Assembly (NCBI GenBank): GCA_002285055.1
Contig: NQYJ01000006.1
Span: 1-64,000 of the forward strand
DNA from: Candidatus Izimoplasma sp. ZiA1
Lineage (GTDB): Bacteria > Bacillota_I > Bacilli_A > Izemoplasmatales > Izemoplasmataceae
Direction: 5' to 3'
Length of the DNA stretch: 64,000 bases
Shown here: in pieces, positions 35,316-43,884 of the stretch
How positions within the stretch are numbered: the stretch's first letter is position 1
Layout of the letters: each line of letters starts with the position of its first letter
Notes under the pieces: model-generated
Seen by the model: the letters and a program-made list of their open reading frames with translations, nothing else
Told to the model about the DNA's origin: nothing
Databases searched by the model: none
Made by a program: the position numbers and the translations under genes

Positions 35316-37627
35316 CTTTTTTCTCCCTCTCTTTTTTTCATTTCTAATAAGATTTTTTCAGGTGTTATTGGTAAAGAAGTTATTCTAACACCAACTGCAT
35401 TATAAATAGCGTTTGCTATTGCTGCTGGTGGAGTATCTATTCCTATTTCACCAACACTTTTTGCACCATATGGTCCTGAATCCTCATAACTTTTAGCAAA
35501 CTCTGTTGTAAGTTTATTAATCTCTTTTCTTGTTGGTATTTTGTAGTTTAATAAATTATTAGTAACTAATTTACCTGAAGAGTTATATAAAACTTCTTCA
35601 TAGATTGCCATACCAATACCTTGAACAATCCCACCTTCAACTTGACCTTTTGCTAAACTTGGGTTGATTGTTGTTCCACAATCAACAACACTTACATAAT
35701 CAACTATTTTTACTTCACCAGTTTCAGTGTCTAAATCAATCATTACATAACCAGCCATAAATGGTGGTGGTGATTTTGTTCCAACATAAGATTCTGTTGA
35801 TGTTAACTGTTTTTGGTCTTCATTGTAATATAATCTATTTGATAGTTCGTTAATTGTCATTTCTTTATCATCAGCTTTTATTGTTGTCCCATCATATTCA
35901 ATAATCGATTCATCAACTTTAAATGCTAAAGCTGCTTCTCTAACAATCATTTGACGCATTTTTAATGCTGCTTTGTAAACTGCATTACCACTTATGTAAG
36001 TAGTACTTGATGCATATGCACCTGTATCAAATGGTGTTAAATCGCTGTCTGATGAGTACACAATAATTTGACTTGTATCACACCCAAGTGTTTCAGCAGC
36101 AATTTGTGCTAGGATTGTGTCACTTCCTTGCCCGATGTCAGTTGCTCCAACCATTAAATTATAAAAACCATCGTCATTTAATTTGATTGTTGCACTACCC
36201 ATATCAATATAAGGAATTCCACTACCTTGCATAGCTATAGCCATACCTACTGATCTTCTTATATTTTTAGAGACTTGAATATATGGATATGTGTTTTTCC
36301 AGTTTATCAACTCATAACCTCTATTTAAGCAAAACTCAAGTTCACATGATTCCATGTTCATCGCAGTTCCCTCAGTTCCTTCGCCCATAATTGCAAAGAT
36401 TGGAGATGTTTCACCTTGCTTAATCATGTTTTTATCTCTAAACTCAATAGGATCCATTCCAAGTTTATCGACTAACATATCTATAGCACTCTCAAGAGCA
36501 AAGTTACCTTGGATTGCTCCATAGCCTCTAAATGCTCCTGCAGGTGTGTGATTTGTGTATGCAACATGACCGTGGAATCTTACACTTTTAACTTTATTAT
36601 ATAAAGGTAAAACTTTAGATCCAGCAACCATAAACACAGTAAGTGCGTGTTCTCCATAAGCGCCAGTGTCACTTAGGACATAACAGTCTATCGTTTCAAG
36701 CATTCCATCTTTTGATGCTCCTAAAGTAATATCAAAACGCATCGGATGTCTTGAATAACTCGATTCAAATACTTCTTTTCTAGTGAATACCATTTTTGAT
36801 GGTTTTCCTGTTCTTAAAGTAACAGCACTAACTAACATCTCACCATGTAAAGCTTGTTTCCCACCAAAACCTCCACCTACACGAGGTTTAATAACTCTGA
36901 TTCTACTTAATGGAAATTCTAATGTTTGTGATAAAATTCTTCTAACATGAATTGGTGTTTGAGTTGCTGAATATAGAACCAGTCTATTTAGGTAGTCAAT
37001 GCGTGCATTAACTGTATGAGGTTCCATCATAACATGCGCTTGTGCTTGTGTATAAAAACTTTGTTTGATCACTACATCTGACTTTTTAACGTCTTCTTCA
37101 GTGTTTCCAACTTCCATTTTATAACTAGCAGCGATGTTTCTTTTTGGTTCAAAACCAATTGGAAACATTTCATGAGCTTCTGGTTCATCATGAATAATAC
37201 TTTTATTATCAATGGCGTCTTCAAAATTTAAAATCGGATTTAAAACCTCATATTCAACTTTGATTAATTCTAATGCTTCTTCACATATTTCTTTTGTAAC
37301 AGCAGCAACACAACATACTTCATCACCAATATGTCTAACATATTCATCTAAGACGAATTTGTCATGAGGTGATGGCTCAGGATATCCTTGCCCTGCTCTT
37401 GTATAGCTATTTCTTTTAAAGTCTTCGTGTGTCAATATTAACTCGACACCTTCAAGTTCTAAAGCTTTTGATTTATCAATATTTAATATTTTAGCAAAAG
37501 GATGAGGACTCCTTAATACTTTAACAATTAATGAATTTTTTTCAGCTAGATCATCCGTAAAAGCCGGACGTCCCATCATTAATCCTTTTCCATCAATTGA
37601 AGGAATTGTTTTATTAACACTCTTCAT
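35312..37627 (-). CDS. Molybdenum hydroxylase 2, Moco-binding catalytic subunit
   Basis: A 771-residue catalytic subunit with hammerhead domain, RVGGGFGGKQALHGEM (about residues 251-266), TPAGAFRGYGAIQ and catalytic glutamate in GAKSVGEIGIDT. It is a distant paralogue of the 697-residue subunit at 27546-29639, so the cluster encodes two different hydroxylases. The second may act on another purine or on a later intermediate. It is followed by the membrane protein with a four-base overlap. Confidence 0.9.
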   Translation of the reverse strand: MKSVNKTIPSIDGKGLMMGRPAFTDDLAEKNSLIVKVLRSPHPFAKILNIDKSKALELEGVELILTHEDFKRNSYTRAGQGYPEPSPHDKFVLDEYVRHIGDEVCCVAAVTKEICEEALELIKVEYEVLNPILNFEDAIDNKSIIHDEPEAHEMFPIGFEPKRNIAASYKMEVGNTEEDVKKSDVVIKQSFYTQAQAHVMMEPHTVNARIDYLNRLVLYSATQTPIHVRRILSQTLEFPLSRIRVIKPRVGGGFGGKQALHGEMLVSAVTLRTGKPSKMVFTRKEVFESSYSRHPMRFDITLGASKDGMLETIDCYVLSDTGAYGEHALTVFMVAGSKVLPLYNKVKSVRFHGHVAYTNHTPAGAFRGYGAIQGNFALESAIDMLVDKLGMDPIEFRDKNMIKQGETSPIFAIMGEGTEGTAMNMESCELEFCLNRGYELINWKNTYPYIQVSKNIRRSVGMAIAMQGSGIPYIDMGSATIKLNDDGFYNLMVGATDIGQGSDTILAQIAAETLGCDTSQIIVYSSDSDLTPFDTGAYASSTTYISGNAVYKAALKMRQMIVREAALAFKVDESIIEYDGTTIKADDKEMTINELSNRLYYNEDQKQLTSTESYVGTKSPPPFMAGYVMIDLDTETGEVKIVDYVSVVDCGTTINPSLAKGQVEGGIVQGIGMAIYEEVLYNSSGKLVTNNLLNYKIPTRKEINKLTTEFAKSYEDSGPYGAKSVGEIGIDTPPAAIANAIYNAVGVRITSLPITPEKILLEMKKREGEKR

Positions 37628-38077
37628 TTATTTATCCTCTAAATACTTTCTTATCGCTATATGTTGTGATTGATATCCAGTACAGCGACATAAATTTCCT
37701 ACTAGGTAATCCTTAATTTCCTCATCACTAGGATTATCATTTATTAGTTTTAATGCATATACAGTTAAGGCTAATGAAGGATTACAAAAACCACATTGGT
37801 CAGCACCTTCATGACCCATATAAACGCTTAATTTTTCTGCTTCTTTACTGATACCTTCAACTGTAGTAACTTCATGATTTTCTGCTTTAACTGATAATAA
37901 TGCACATGATGCTACAGGTTTATTATCAAGTAAAACAGTACAAACACCACAACTCGAATTATCGCAGCCTCTTTTAACACTTAAATAATCATTTTTCCTT
38001 AATGTGTCAAGTAAGTATTCTGTAGGTTCAACATCTAAAACTCTATTATACCCATTGATTTTTATGTTAATTTTCAT
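37628..38077 (-). CDS. Molybdenum hydroxylase 2, 2Fe-2S subunit
   Basis: A 149-residue ferredoxin-type subunit with CDNSSCGVCTVLLDNKPVASC (first cluster; here split, cysteines near residues 39, 44, 47 and 59) and the CGFCNPSLA plus LCRCTGYQ pair for the second cluster. It abuts the catalytic subunit with no gap and overlaps the FAD subunit by 11 bases. All expected cysteines are present. Confidence 0.92.
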   Translation of the reverse strand: MKINIKINGYNRVLDVEPTEYLLDTLRKNDYLSVKRGCDNSSCGVCTVLLDNKPVASCALLSVKAENHEVTTVEGISKEAEKLSVYMGHEGADQCGFCNPSLALTVYALKLINDNPSDEEIKDYLVGNLCRCTGYQSQHIAIRKYLEDK

Positions 38078-38867
38078 CTGTCATCACCTCATTTAATCCG
38101 CGTTTTAAGTATACTTTAACTAGTTCCTTACGATACTCATCTGAAGCTCGGTTATTAGATCCTAATTTTATTTCATTAAGCACATGAATAACTGTTTCAT
38201 CTATTATTAACTCATCTATTTTTTCAGCTTTATTTATGTACTCAATTGCCTTTACAGGTTTTAATGCAATACTAGGTCTTGCACCAATTGCGATATCAAT
38301 TTTAGAACCTTTAGTAATGGCTAAGTTTATAACCGCAAAATCTAAACTTGTTTTTTGAACTTTATGAAAATACCCAGTACCTACTTCTTTTTTTATTAGT
38401 ATTTTTAATAGAATATCTTTAGGTGATTTTTTTGTGTGTAAAAAATCTTCTAATGATACTTCACCTTGTTTATAAAACACTAATCTTGTATTCATGACTA
38501 ATAAAGGTGTTATCACGTCTGAAAATGAATATTTCCCCATTATACTTCCAGATAATGTAGCAATATTTCTTATAGATTCCCCCATAATTTTACTAATGGC
38601 CTTTGGAAGAATACCACTCATTAGTCTTTTTAATCCTTCGTGGTCTTCAACTTCTTTTAATGTAACTAAGTTACCAATTTCATAATCAGTATTAGTAGTC
38701 ATTATTTTATTGTTACTTAATAACTCTAAATCAATTGCTTTGTTAATTACTTTATTAGTAAGCCTTAACCAAGCACCTCCACCAATTATCAAATTATTAT
38801 CATCTTTTAATAGTTCTTGATAAGCATCTTCTAAGTTGGTAGGTTTATAATATTGTAATATTTTCAA
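38067..38867 (-). CDS. Molybdenum hydroxylase 2, FAD-binding subunit
   Basis: A medium subunit of about 266 residues with the FAD loop LIIGGGAWLRLT and TLSGSIMGKYSFSDVITPLL. The first loop deviates from the usual GGTD (here GGAW), so flavin binding may differ. The frame is open to an ATG at 38885 without a ribosome binding site; a TTG at 38867 has AAAGGA nine bases upstream and gives the family-like start MKILQYYKPTN, so I prefer it. Confidence 0.85.
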   Translation of the reverse strand: MKILQYYKPTNLEDAYQELLKDDNNLIIGGGAWLRLTNKVINKAIDLELLSNNKIMTTNTDYEIGNLVTLKEVEDHEGLKRLMSGILPKAISKIMGESIRNIATLSGSIMGKYSFSDVITPLLVMNTRLVFYKQGEVSLEDFLHTKKSPKDILLKILIKKEVGTGYFHKVQKTSLDFAVINLAITKGSKIDIAIGARPSIALKPVKAIEYINKAEKIDELIIDETVIHVLNEIKLGSNNRASDEYRKELVKVYLKRGLNEVMTDEN

Positions 38868-38868
38868 A

Positions 38869-39438
38869 TCAATCATTCCTTTCATGATTTTTTAATAGTT
38901 TTTCATAATCAGTAAGCGAATCAATATCTAGTAATATTCCTTGATCTTCTACTTCTATATAGTTAACTTCAAATTTATCTCTAAATACCTTTAAGTTTGA
39001 AGCAATGCCCTCTTGTTTAAGTAGTGGTATTAGTTCTTTACTTATAAAAATAGGGTGTCCCCTTCTACCACTAAAAGTAGGAACCCTGATTTCTCCATTT
39101 GATTGAAGGATTAACTTATAAGTAAACTCCTTCACTAAAGGATAATCACCAGGAATTAAAAATATATCATTGTTTGTATTATCTATCCCTTTTAAAACCG
39201 AACTAAACATTCCTTGTTCGTATAACTCATTATGGACAATTTTAATGTTTTTAAACTCTTTGAGAATTGTTTGATAGTCTTCTTGATATTTACCAGTAAC
39301 AATTATGATACTTTTACAAACGTTTGACATCGATTTGACTGTATGATAAATCAGAGGTTTATTTAGAAATTTTAAAATCATTTTATTTTTTCCAACTCGC
39401 GATGAAAAACCGCCAGCTAAAATAATTCCATCTACCAT
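38869..39438 (-). CDS. mocA: MocA-type molybdenum cofactor cytidylyltransferase
   Basis: The 189-residue nucleotidyltransferase has GIILAGGFSSRVGKNKM at the N-terminus (NTP-binding LAGGxSxRxGxxK), GDYPLV and GRRGHPIFI. MocA makes the cytosine dinucleotide form of Moco used by many hydroxylases. GGGAG eight bases before the ATG at 39438 decides the start; an in-frame ATG at 39453 has none. It is the first gene of the cluster and follows a long structured leader. Confidence 0.86.
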   Translation of the reverse strand: MVDGIILAGGFSSRVGKNKMILKFLNKPLIYHTVKSMSNVCKSIIIVTGKYQEDYQTILKEFKNIKIVHNELYEQGMFSSVLKGIDNTNNDIFLIPGDYPLVKEFTYKLILQSNGEIRVPTFSGRRGHPIFISKELIPLLKQEGIASNLKVFRDKFEVNYIEVEDQGILLDIDSLTDYEKLLKNHERND

Positions 39439-39460
39439 ATTTAAAACTCCCATCTTAAAA

Positions 39461-39604
39461 ATAATAAAAAACCATTAAAAAGAAGTGTGTTTTGCTCTTA
39501 ACTAAGGTATCCTCATCAGGCAAACGCTTACATTTTAATGGTTTTATATTGCTGTATTTGTCGGTAATATTATTATAAATGCGACACGCAACTCATCTTG
39601 ATAA
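39461..39604 (-). promoter_or_regulatory. Structured 5' leader of the mocA-hydroxylase operon, candidate riboswitch
   Basis: The ~165-base leader on the minus strand folds by eye into a 5' hairpin (TTGC/GCAA and TGTCG/CGACA, 39549-39591) and a second large element whose base stem pairs AAAACCATTAAAA (about 39533-39545) with TTTTTAATGGTTTT (about 39467-39480). The second arm continues into a T-rich run, as in a terminator. About 50 bases with further short pairings (TTTGC/GCAAA, AGG/CCT) lie inside. I cannot match it to a known class. Confidence 0.55.
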
Positions 39605-39610
39605 CTTTAT

Positions 39611-39638
39611 ATTATATCACATTTTATAAATAAGTTAA
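39611..39638 (-). promoter_or_regulatory. Promoter of the mocA-hydroxylase operon
   Basis: Minus strand: -35 TTAACT (39633-39638), 16-base spacer, extended -10 TGATATAAT (39611-39619). Confidence 0.75.
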
Positions 39639-39670
39639 AATTATTTTTTAGCAATTTAAAGTGTTTAATT

Positions 39671-39693
39671 CAATTATTCTATAAGAATAATTG
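39671..39693. promoter_or_regulatory. Perfect inverted repeat upstream of the mocA promoter
   Basis: CAATTATTC-tataa-GAATAATTG, a 9-base-pair repeat, lies about 33 bases upstream of the -35. No T run follows on the minus strand, so an activator/repressor site is as likely as a hairpin. Confidence 0.5.
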
Positions 39694-39697
39694 AAAA

Positions 39698-39727
39698 TAA
39701 AAAAATCATTCCGTTTAAGAATGATTT
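39698..39727 (-). terminator. Terminator of the 40-41 kb operon
   Basis: AAATCATTC pairs with GAATGATTT across a seven-base loop, and the minus strand continues with TTTTT. It follows the stop of the gene at 39732. Confidence 0.75.
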
Positions 39728-39731
39728 CATT

Positions 39732-40316
39732 TTAATAGTAATTTGGCTTTTCTAACATTTTCTTTTTGTTAGATTTTCTAATTATCAAGGTTAATAACTC
39801 AACAACGAGTCCAATTGTTAATAGGAAAAAACCACCAATTAATTTAAGAATAAATAATATCAATACTTCTGAATCAAAATTATTTATAGCCTTATAATAA
39901 TTGTTATTTGCATTAGTAGATATAGTCACAGTATCATCTTCTATAGCTTTTATATAAAACAATCCGGAATAAGAATCAATATCGACACTTACATTTTCAC
40001 TCATTAACTCAATCTCAATGTTATTGTTTAATGATGAGTAATCAATTGTGGTTGTTTGATTATAGTATTCGACAGTGATCACGGAACTATCATAAGTTAT
40101 TGATGTATCATTTTTATTTGCAATTGAAGCTATTAATAACTTTGTTCCTTTTTCCATTTCAATAACTTTAGGTGTGTCAGTTTGTAAGTTGTTCTTTACA
40201 CTGGTTATATTCATAATTGTTTGAAATTGATTAATAACCATTACTGCACCAAAAACTAAGACTATTAACCCTAGTAGGTAAAATGCTTTATTTGGTTTAA
40301 TACTCGAATATTCCAT
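39732..40316 (-). CDS. Membrane protein of unknown function
   Basis: The 194-residue protein has an N-terminal helix (about residues 10-30), an external-type polar domain with many Thr/Ser/Asn, and a C-terminal helix (about 150-182) followed by a lysine-rich tail. I recognise no domain. AGGAGGGTTTAT precedes the ATG. It is the last gene of a three-gene operon with another small membrane protein and a pentapeptide-repeat protein. Confidence 0.65.
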   Translation of the reverse strand: MEYSSIKPNKAFYLLGLIVLVFGAVMVINQFQTIMNITSVKNNLQTDTPKVIEMEKGTKLLIASIANKNDTSITYDSSVITVEYYNQTTTIDYSSLNNNIEIELMSENVSVDIDSYSGLFYIKAIEDDTVTISTNANNNYYKAINNFDSEVLILFILKLIGGFFLLTIGLVVELLTLIIRKSNKKKMLEKPNYY

Positions 40317-40326
40317 ATAAACCCTC

Positions 40327-40638
40327 CTAAATAATCACAAAGTACATAATAAATACAGCTAAATTCAAATAAACTATATACCTGATTATTGACCTATTTT
40401 GTTCTATTCTACTTGGAACTATGTTTTTTACGAAACTACTTGGTACTCCAATAATAAGCATCACTAATCCTTCCACTATAGAACCTTCAAAGAACTGTGA
40501 TAATACTAAAATAATTGTTCCTAAATATAAGAAAATATATAAAACATAAATATACTGTTTTGTTGATTTAAAACTAGCAATTGAAAAAACTAAAAACATA
40601 CTATTTAATACATATAAAACTACCCCTAAATACACCAC
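40327..40638 (-). CDS. Small membrane protein of unknown function
   Basis: The 103-residue protein has about four hydrophobic helices and no motif I know. It starts at a GTG with AGGGGG eight bases upstream; a nearby ATG reads straight into a stop and is not usable. It lies between the pentapeptide-repeat gene (24 bases) and the 194-residue membrane protein (10 bases). Confidence 0.6.
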   Translation of the reverse strand: MVYLGVVLYVLNSMFLVFSIASFKSTKQYIYVLYIFLYLGTIILVLSQFFEGSIVEGLVMLIIGVPSSFVKNIVPSRIEQNRSIIRYIVYLNLAVFIMYFVII

Positions 40639-40662
40639 TTACATTTCCCCCTAAATATTGTT

Positions 40663-41295
40663 TTACTTAATTTTTAATCCAAATAATCGACATACTTCAC
40701 TAGCTTGCCATGAAGCAATAGTCAATCCTTTTATACTATTTTGATCAATTCTAATATCCTCTATATCAGATGTTGAAAAATCAATTGTATTTAGTTTTGT
40801 TTTATGAACAAGTGCTTTTTTTAGATTGCACTTTTCAAACTCAACTAATTTAAATAAATTGTCAAACCAATTTGATTCATTCATTTTTACTTCATTAAAT
40901 AAAATATTTTTCATTTTATTATCTGCAAAATCTATGTATTCAGCAACACAATCATTAAATAAGCAATCATTTAAGAAAGATTCAACAAAGTGTGATCCAC
41001 TTAGTTTTGAATGGTTAAACTCACACCTAATGAAGGTTGAGCTATAAAAGGATGTGTTTGAAAAGTCACAATTATTAAATATACAATCGATAAACTCCGC
41101 TTTTTCAAATGTGTTTTCTGTAAAAATAGTCTTATCAAAAATAACAGTATCAAAGATAATTCTAAATTTATCTTTTGATACTAATTTGTTCCCGTTTATC
41201 CTTACATAGTCAACATGGCTTGAATCAATAACACCATTTAAATCTTTAGTGTATAATTCTAGTTCACCTTTTATAATTGGTTTTTTCATTTTCAT
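40663..41295 (-). CDS. Pentapeptide-repeat protein
   Basis: A 210-residue right-handed quadrilateral beta-helix protein. Repeats of the A(D/N)LXX type run from about residue 50 to 185 (FNNCDFSNTSFYSSTFIRCE, FEKCNLKKALVHKTKL). The end, IKGLTIASWQASEVCRLFGL, is the dimerisation tail seen in Qnr/McbG-like DNA mimics, which protect gyrase. Many such proteins have other or no known roles, so gyrase protection is only a possibility. It is first in a three-gene operon with its own promoter. Confidence 0.78.
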   Translation of the reverse strand: MKMKKPIIKGELELYTKDLNGVIDSSHVDYVRINGNKLVSKDKFRIIFDTVIFDKTIFTENTFEKAEFIDCIFNNCDFSNTSFYSSTFIRCEFNHSKLSGSHFVESFLNDCLFNDCVAEYIDFADNKMKNILFNEVKMNESNWFDNLFKLVEFEKCNLKKALVHKTKLNTIDFSTSDIEDIRIDQNSIKGLTIASWQASEVCRLFGLKIK

Positions 41296-41348
41296 AGTTA
41301 CTTAGTCCTTATCTTCGATTAAATTAATATAGCATTTTTATGTCTATT

Positions 41349-41377
41349 ATTATAACATAATTAGCTTATAAGTTGAA
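41349..41377 (-). promoter_or_regulatory. Promoter of the pentapeptide-repeat operon
   Basis: Minus strand: -35 TTCAAC (41372-41377), 17-base spacer, -10 TATAAT (41349-41354). Confidence 0.6.
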
Positions 41378-41401
41378 TATACTTTAAATCTTTTATCTAT
41401 T

Positions 41402-41431
41402 AAAAAAAGGTAATGAAAATCATTACCTTCT
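41402..41431 (-). terminator. Terminator of the lipoprotein gene
   Basis: AAGGTAATGA pairs with TCATTACCTT and is followed by a T run on the minus strand. It may also end the pyr operon transcript, which has no closer terminator. Confidence 0.8.
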
Positions 41432-41439
41432 TATATATT

Positions 41440-42519
41440 TTACTTAATAATGACTTTGATATCACTTGTTTTACTGATTATAAACAAATCATCAAAGACA
41501 CCAATCACTTCACTATTATTACCAGTTACAGAGTAGTCCGATTCATCTGTATATAATAACTTATACTCATCTGAGTCAAAATCAATAGTGAAAACCCCAA
41601 CAAAATCATTATGATTTTGGATGATTGCTCTTACTTCATTATCATATTCTTGAACACCAACAACACCATGAATATATAATTCTGCAACTAAGTTAAGTTT
41701 GATTTCGTCGTCTAAAGTTAAGTCTTTATTATATTTAGCAATATAACAATTTGCGTTATCTAATCCATAAATATATACTGTATCTGTAATTTTTATTCCT
41801 TCAACTTCAATACCTTCAGGTATACTTATATGATTTAAATACTCAAAATTGTTTGAAAGTTTTAAAAGCACTTGATTTGAAGTTGATTGATAAGTAGATC
41901 CATCAATGACAAACTCATTTTCATTAATATCAGCAACTATATAAAACTCATTATTATAAACTGATTCAACTAGATTAATTGATTCAAATTCCATACTGTT
42001 TTCAAATGTAATTTCATTGTTTTCAAAAGAATACTTATTAACTGTCCCTGTTTTGATTAAATAGACAGTATCATCTACAACTATAAATTTTTTTGCGATA
42101 TATCTTTGTAGAGATAATTTTTCGTTTGTGATAACTAAATTATTAGTTATCTCTAAATTGTCATTAAAGATTAAAGTAGTTATTGTTATATCTTCAAGAT
42201 TAGAATAAACAAGACTTAGAACATCGTTTGTATAAAATAATTTAAATGGTTTAAAAGCATCTGGAGAATCAATTACAAGATCTAAAGACTCTTTTTTGTT
42301 ACCTTTCATATCATATTTTGCTAGTTTATAATTATCCTCACTTGTAATATATGCAACATAAGTAAACCCATCACCATAAACAGCGTCTAATACTGAAATT
42401 TCTTCATCATTAGATACAAACTCACTACCATCAAGTTTGAAATACTCGATATCTTTAGAACACCCTACTAATGCAAATATAAGAAAAATTAATAAAACTA
42501 ATTGTTTATATATTTTCAT
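41440..42519 (-). CDS. Predicted lipoprotein, beta-propeller-like
   Basis: The 359-residue protein has a short signal sequence with a lipobox (ALVGC, lipidated Cys20), then repeated beta-rich segments with alternating polar and hydrophobic residues, suggesting a beta-propeller. No enzymatic motif is visible. Its own promoter (TTGACT-17-TATATT) starts within the end of pyrE and the ribosome binding site is AGGGGGGG. It should be anchored on the outside of the membrane. Function unknown. Confidence 0.75.
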   Translation of the reverse strand: MKIYKQLVLLIFLIFALVGCSKDIEYFKLDGSEFVSNDEEISVLDAVYGDGFTYVAYITSEDNYKLAKYDMKGNKKESLDLVIDSPDAFKPFKLFYTNDVLSLVYSNLEDITITTLIFNDNLEITNNLVITNEKLSLQRYIAKKFIVVDDTVYLIKTGTVNKYSFENNEITFENSMEFESINLVESVYNNEFYIVADINENEFVIDGSTYQSTSNQVLLKLSNNFEYLNHISIPEGIEVEGIKITDTVYIYGLDNANCYIAKYNKDLTLDDEIKLNLVAELYIHGVVGVQEYDNEVRAIIQNHNDFVGVFTIDFDSDEYKLLYTDESDYSVTGNNSEVIGVFDDLFIISKTSDIKVIIK

Positions 42520-42544
42520 AGTTCCCCCCCTTTTTTATGTTTCT

Positions 42545-42573
42545 AATATATAATCTTTTCCACTAAAAGTCAA
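42545..42573 (-). promoter_or_regulatory. Promoter of the lipoprotein gene
   Basis: Minus strand: -35 TTGACT (42568-42573, inside the 3' end of pyrE), 17-base spacer, -10 TATATT (42545-42550). Confidence 0.75.
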
Positions 42574-43204
42574 ACTTATTAATCCAACTAGAGTCACTTG
42601 GATCTTGTTTCCATTGTTTAAGTTTTGCAAGATCTTGTTCTTTTATGTAATCTAGTTTTAATGCTTCTTTGATCAATGTATCGTAATCACTTATTGTTGC
42701 ATATCTTGTGTTTGATTTTTCAAATACTTCTTCTGCTTTTTTTAAGTTGTATGTGAAGATTGCAACTACACCAAGAACATCCATTTTGTTTTCTCTTAAT
42801 GTTTCTACAACTTTAACAGATGATCCACCAGTGCTAATTAAATCTTCAATTACAACTACTTTTGCGTTTACAATAATTTTACCTTCAATCATGTTTGTTC
42901 GACCATGATCTTTGCTTGAACCTCTTACATAACCCATTGGTAGGTTTAGTATTTTAGATACATAAGCTGCATGAGCTATACCTGCTGTACTAGTTCCCAT
43001 GATGTATTCTACATCTGGGAATTGTTCACGAACTTTAATTGCAAGTGCTTCTTCGATTATGTCTCTTGTTTTTGGAAATGATAATGTTAAACGGTTATCA
43101 CAATAAATTGGTGACTTAATTCCACTTGCCCATGTAAATGGTTCATTTGGTCTTAAAAATACTGCATTTATTTTTAAAAGTTCTTTTGCGATTAATTCTT
43201 TCAT
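42563..43204 (-). CDS. pyrE: Orotate phosphoribosyltransferase
   Basis: A 213-residue type I PRTase that joins orotate and PRPP to make OMP. The PRPP motif VVVIEDLISTGGSSV (about residues 113-127) and YGTSTAGIAHA-type loop are visible. The ATG at 43204 overlaps the pyrF stop (TAATG) and has AAAGGAG upstream, which decides the start over an in-frame ATG at 43225. It is the last pyr gene. Confidence 0.95.
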   Translation of the reverse strand: MKELIAKELLKINAVFLRPNEPFTWASGIKSPIYCDNRLTLSFPKTRDIIEEALAIKVREQFPDVEYIMGTSTAGIAHAAYVSKILNLPMGYVRGSSKDHGRTNMIEGKIIVNAKVVVIEDLISTGGSSVKVVETLRENKMDVLGVVAIFTYNLKKAEEVFEKSNTRYATISDYDTLIKEALKLDYIKEQDLAKLKQWKQDPSDSSWINKFDF

Positions 43205-43884
43205 TAGATGAACTCCTTTATACATTTAAGGTAAGCTGCTTTTGGATTTTCACTAGCTGTAATTGCTCTTCCAACAACGATAAAACTACTTCCTAGTTCT
43301 TTTGCTTTTAATGGTGTTGTTACTCTTACTTGATCATCTTTAGTGTTATCACTAAATCTGATTCCTGGTGTAACACTTATTAATCCTAATTCTTTAATAA
43401 TTGGTGCTTCTAAAGGACTACATACTACTCCATCTAGTCCTGCTTTTTTTGTGTTAATTGCGTATTGTTTAACTGTTTCATTCATTGTGTTATTTATTAA
43501 TAGTTCTTCTTTTAACATTTGATCAGATGTACTTGTTAACTGTGTTACAGCGATAACTAATGTATCTTTGTTTATTTCTTTAATTGCTTTACATGCTGAC
43601 TCCATCATTTTAATTCCACCTGATGCATGTACATTAATAATATCTACACCTAGATTTGCTATTCTAATTGCTGCTTTTGTTACTGTGTTTGGTATGTCAT
43701 GAAGTTTTAAGTCTAAAAATATTTTAAAACCTTTAGCTTTTAGTTCTCTAACAATGCTTGGTCCTTCTTGGTAAAAAAGTTCCATTCCGATTTTTAAGTA
43801 AGGTCTTTCTTCACCGAGTTTATCTAAAAATTGATATAGTAATTCTTTGTTCTCAAAATCACATGCGATTATTACATCTTTCAT
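43204..43884 (-). CDS. pyrF: Orotidine 5'-phosphate decarboxylase
   Basis: A 226-residue TIM-barrel decarboxylase that produces UMP. The catalytic motif FLDLKLHDIPNTV (about residues 57-69) contains the Asp-x-Lys-x-x-Asp set, and SVTPGIRFS follows. Start and stop overlap pyrD (ATGA) and pyrE (TAATG). Confidence 0.96.
   Translation of the reverse strand: MKDVIIACDFENKELLYQFLDKLGEERPYLKIGMELFYQEGPSIVRELKAKGFKIFLDLKLHDIPNTVTKAAIRIANLGVDIINVHASGGIKMMESACKAIKEINKDTLVIAVTQLTSTSDQMLKEELLINNTMNETVKQYAINTKKAGLDGVVCSPLEAPIIKELGLISVTPGIRFSDNTKDDQVRVTTPLKAKELGSSFIVVGRAITASENPKAAYLKCIKEFI

Noticed and set aside
27546..37627. Search for selenocysteine in the molybdenum hydroxylases
   Set aside because: No in-frame TGA in the catalytic subunits and no SECIS-like element next to one; selenium use in such enzymes is usually a cofactor that sequence cannot show.
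39511..39527. Resemblance of GCCTGATGAGGATACC to part of the TPP riboswitch consensus
   Set aside because: Only a few bases agree, and the other TPP core (CUGAGA) and pairing are missing.
39590..39604. TTATCAAGATGAG at the leader start recalling the SAM-I riboswitch
   Set aside because: The rest of the SAM-I core is absent; the similarity is limited to a few bases.
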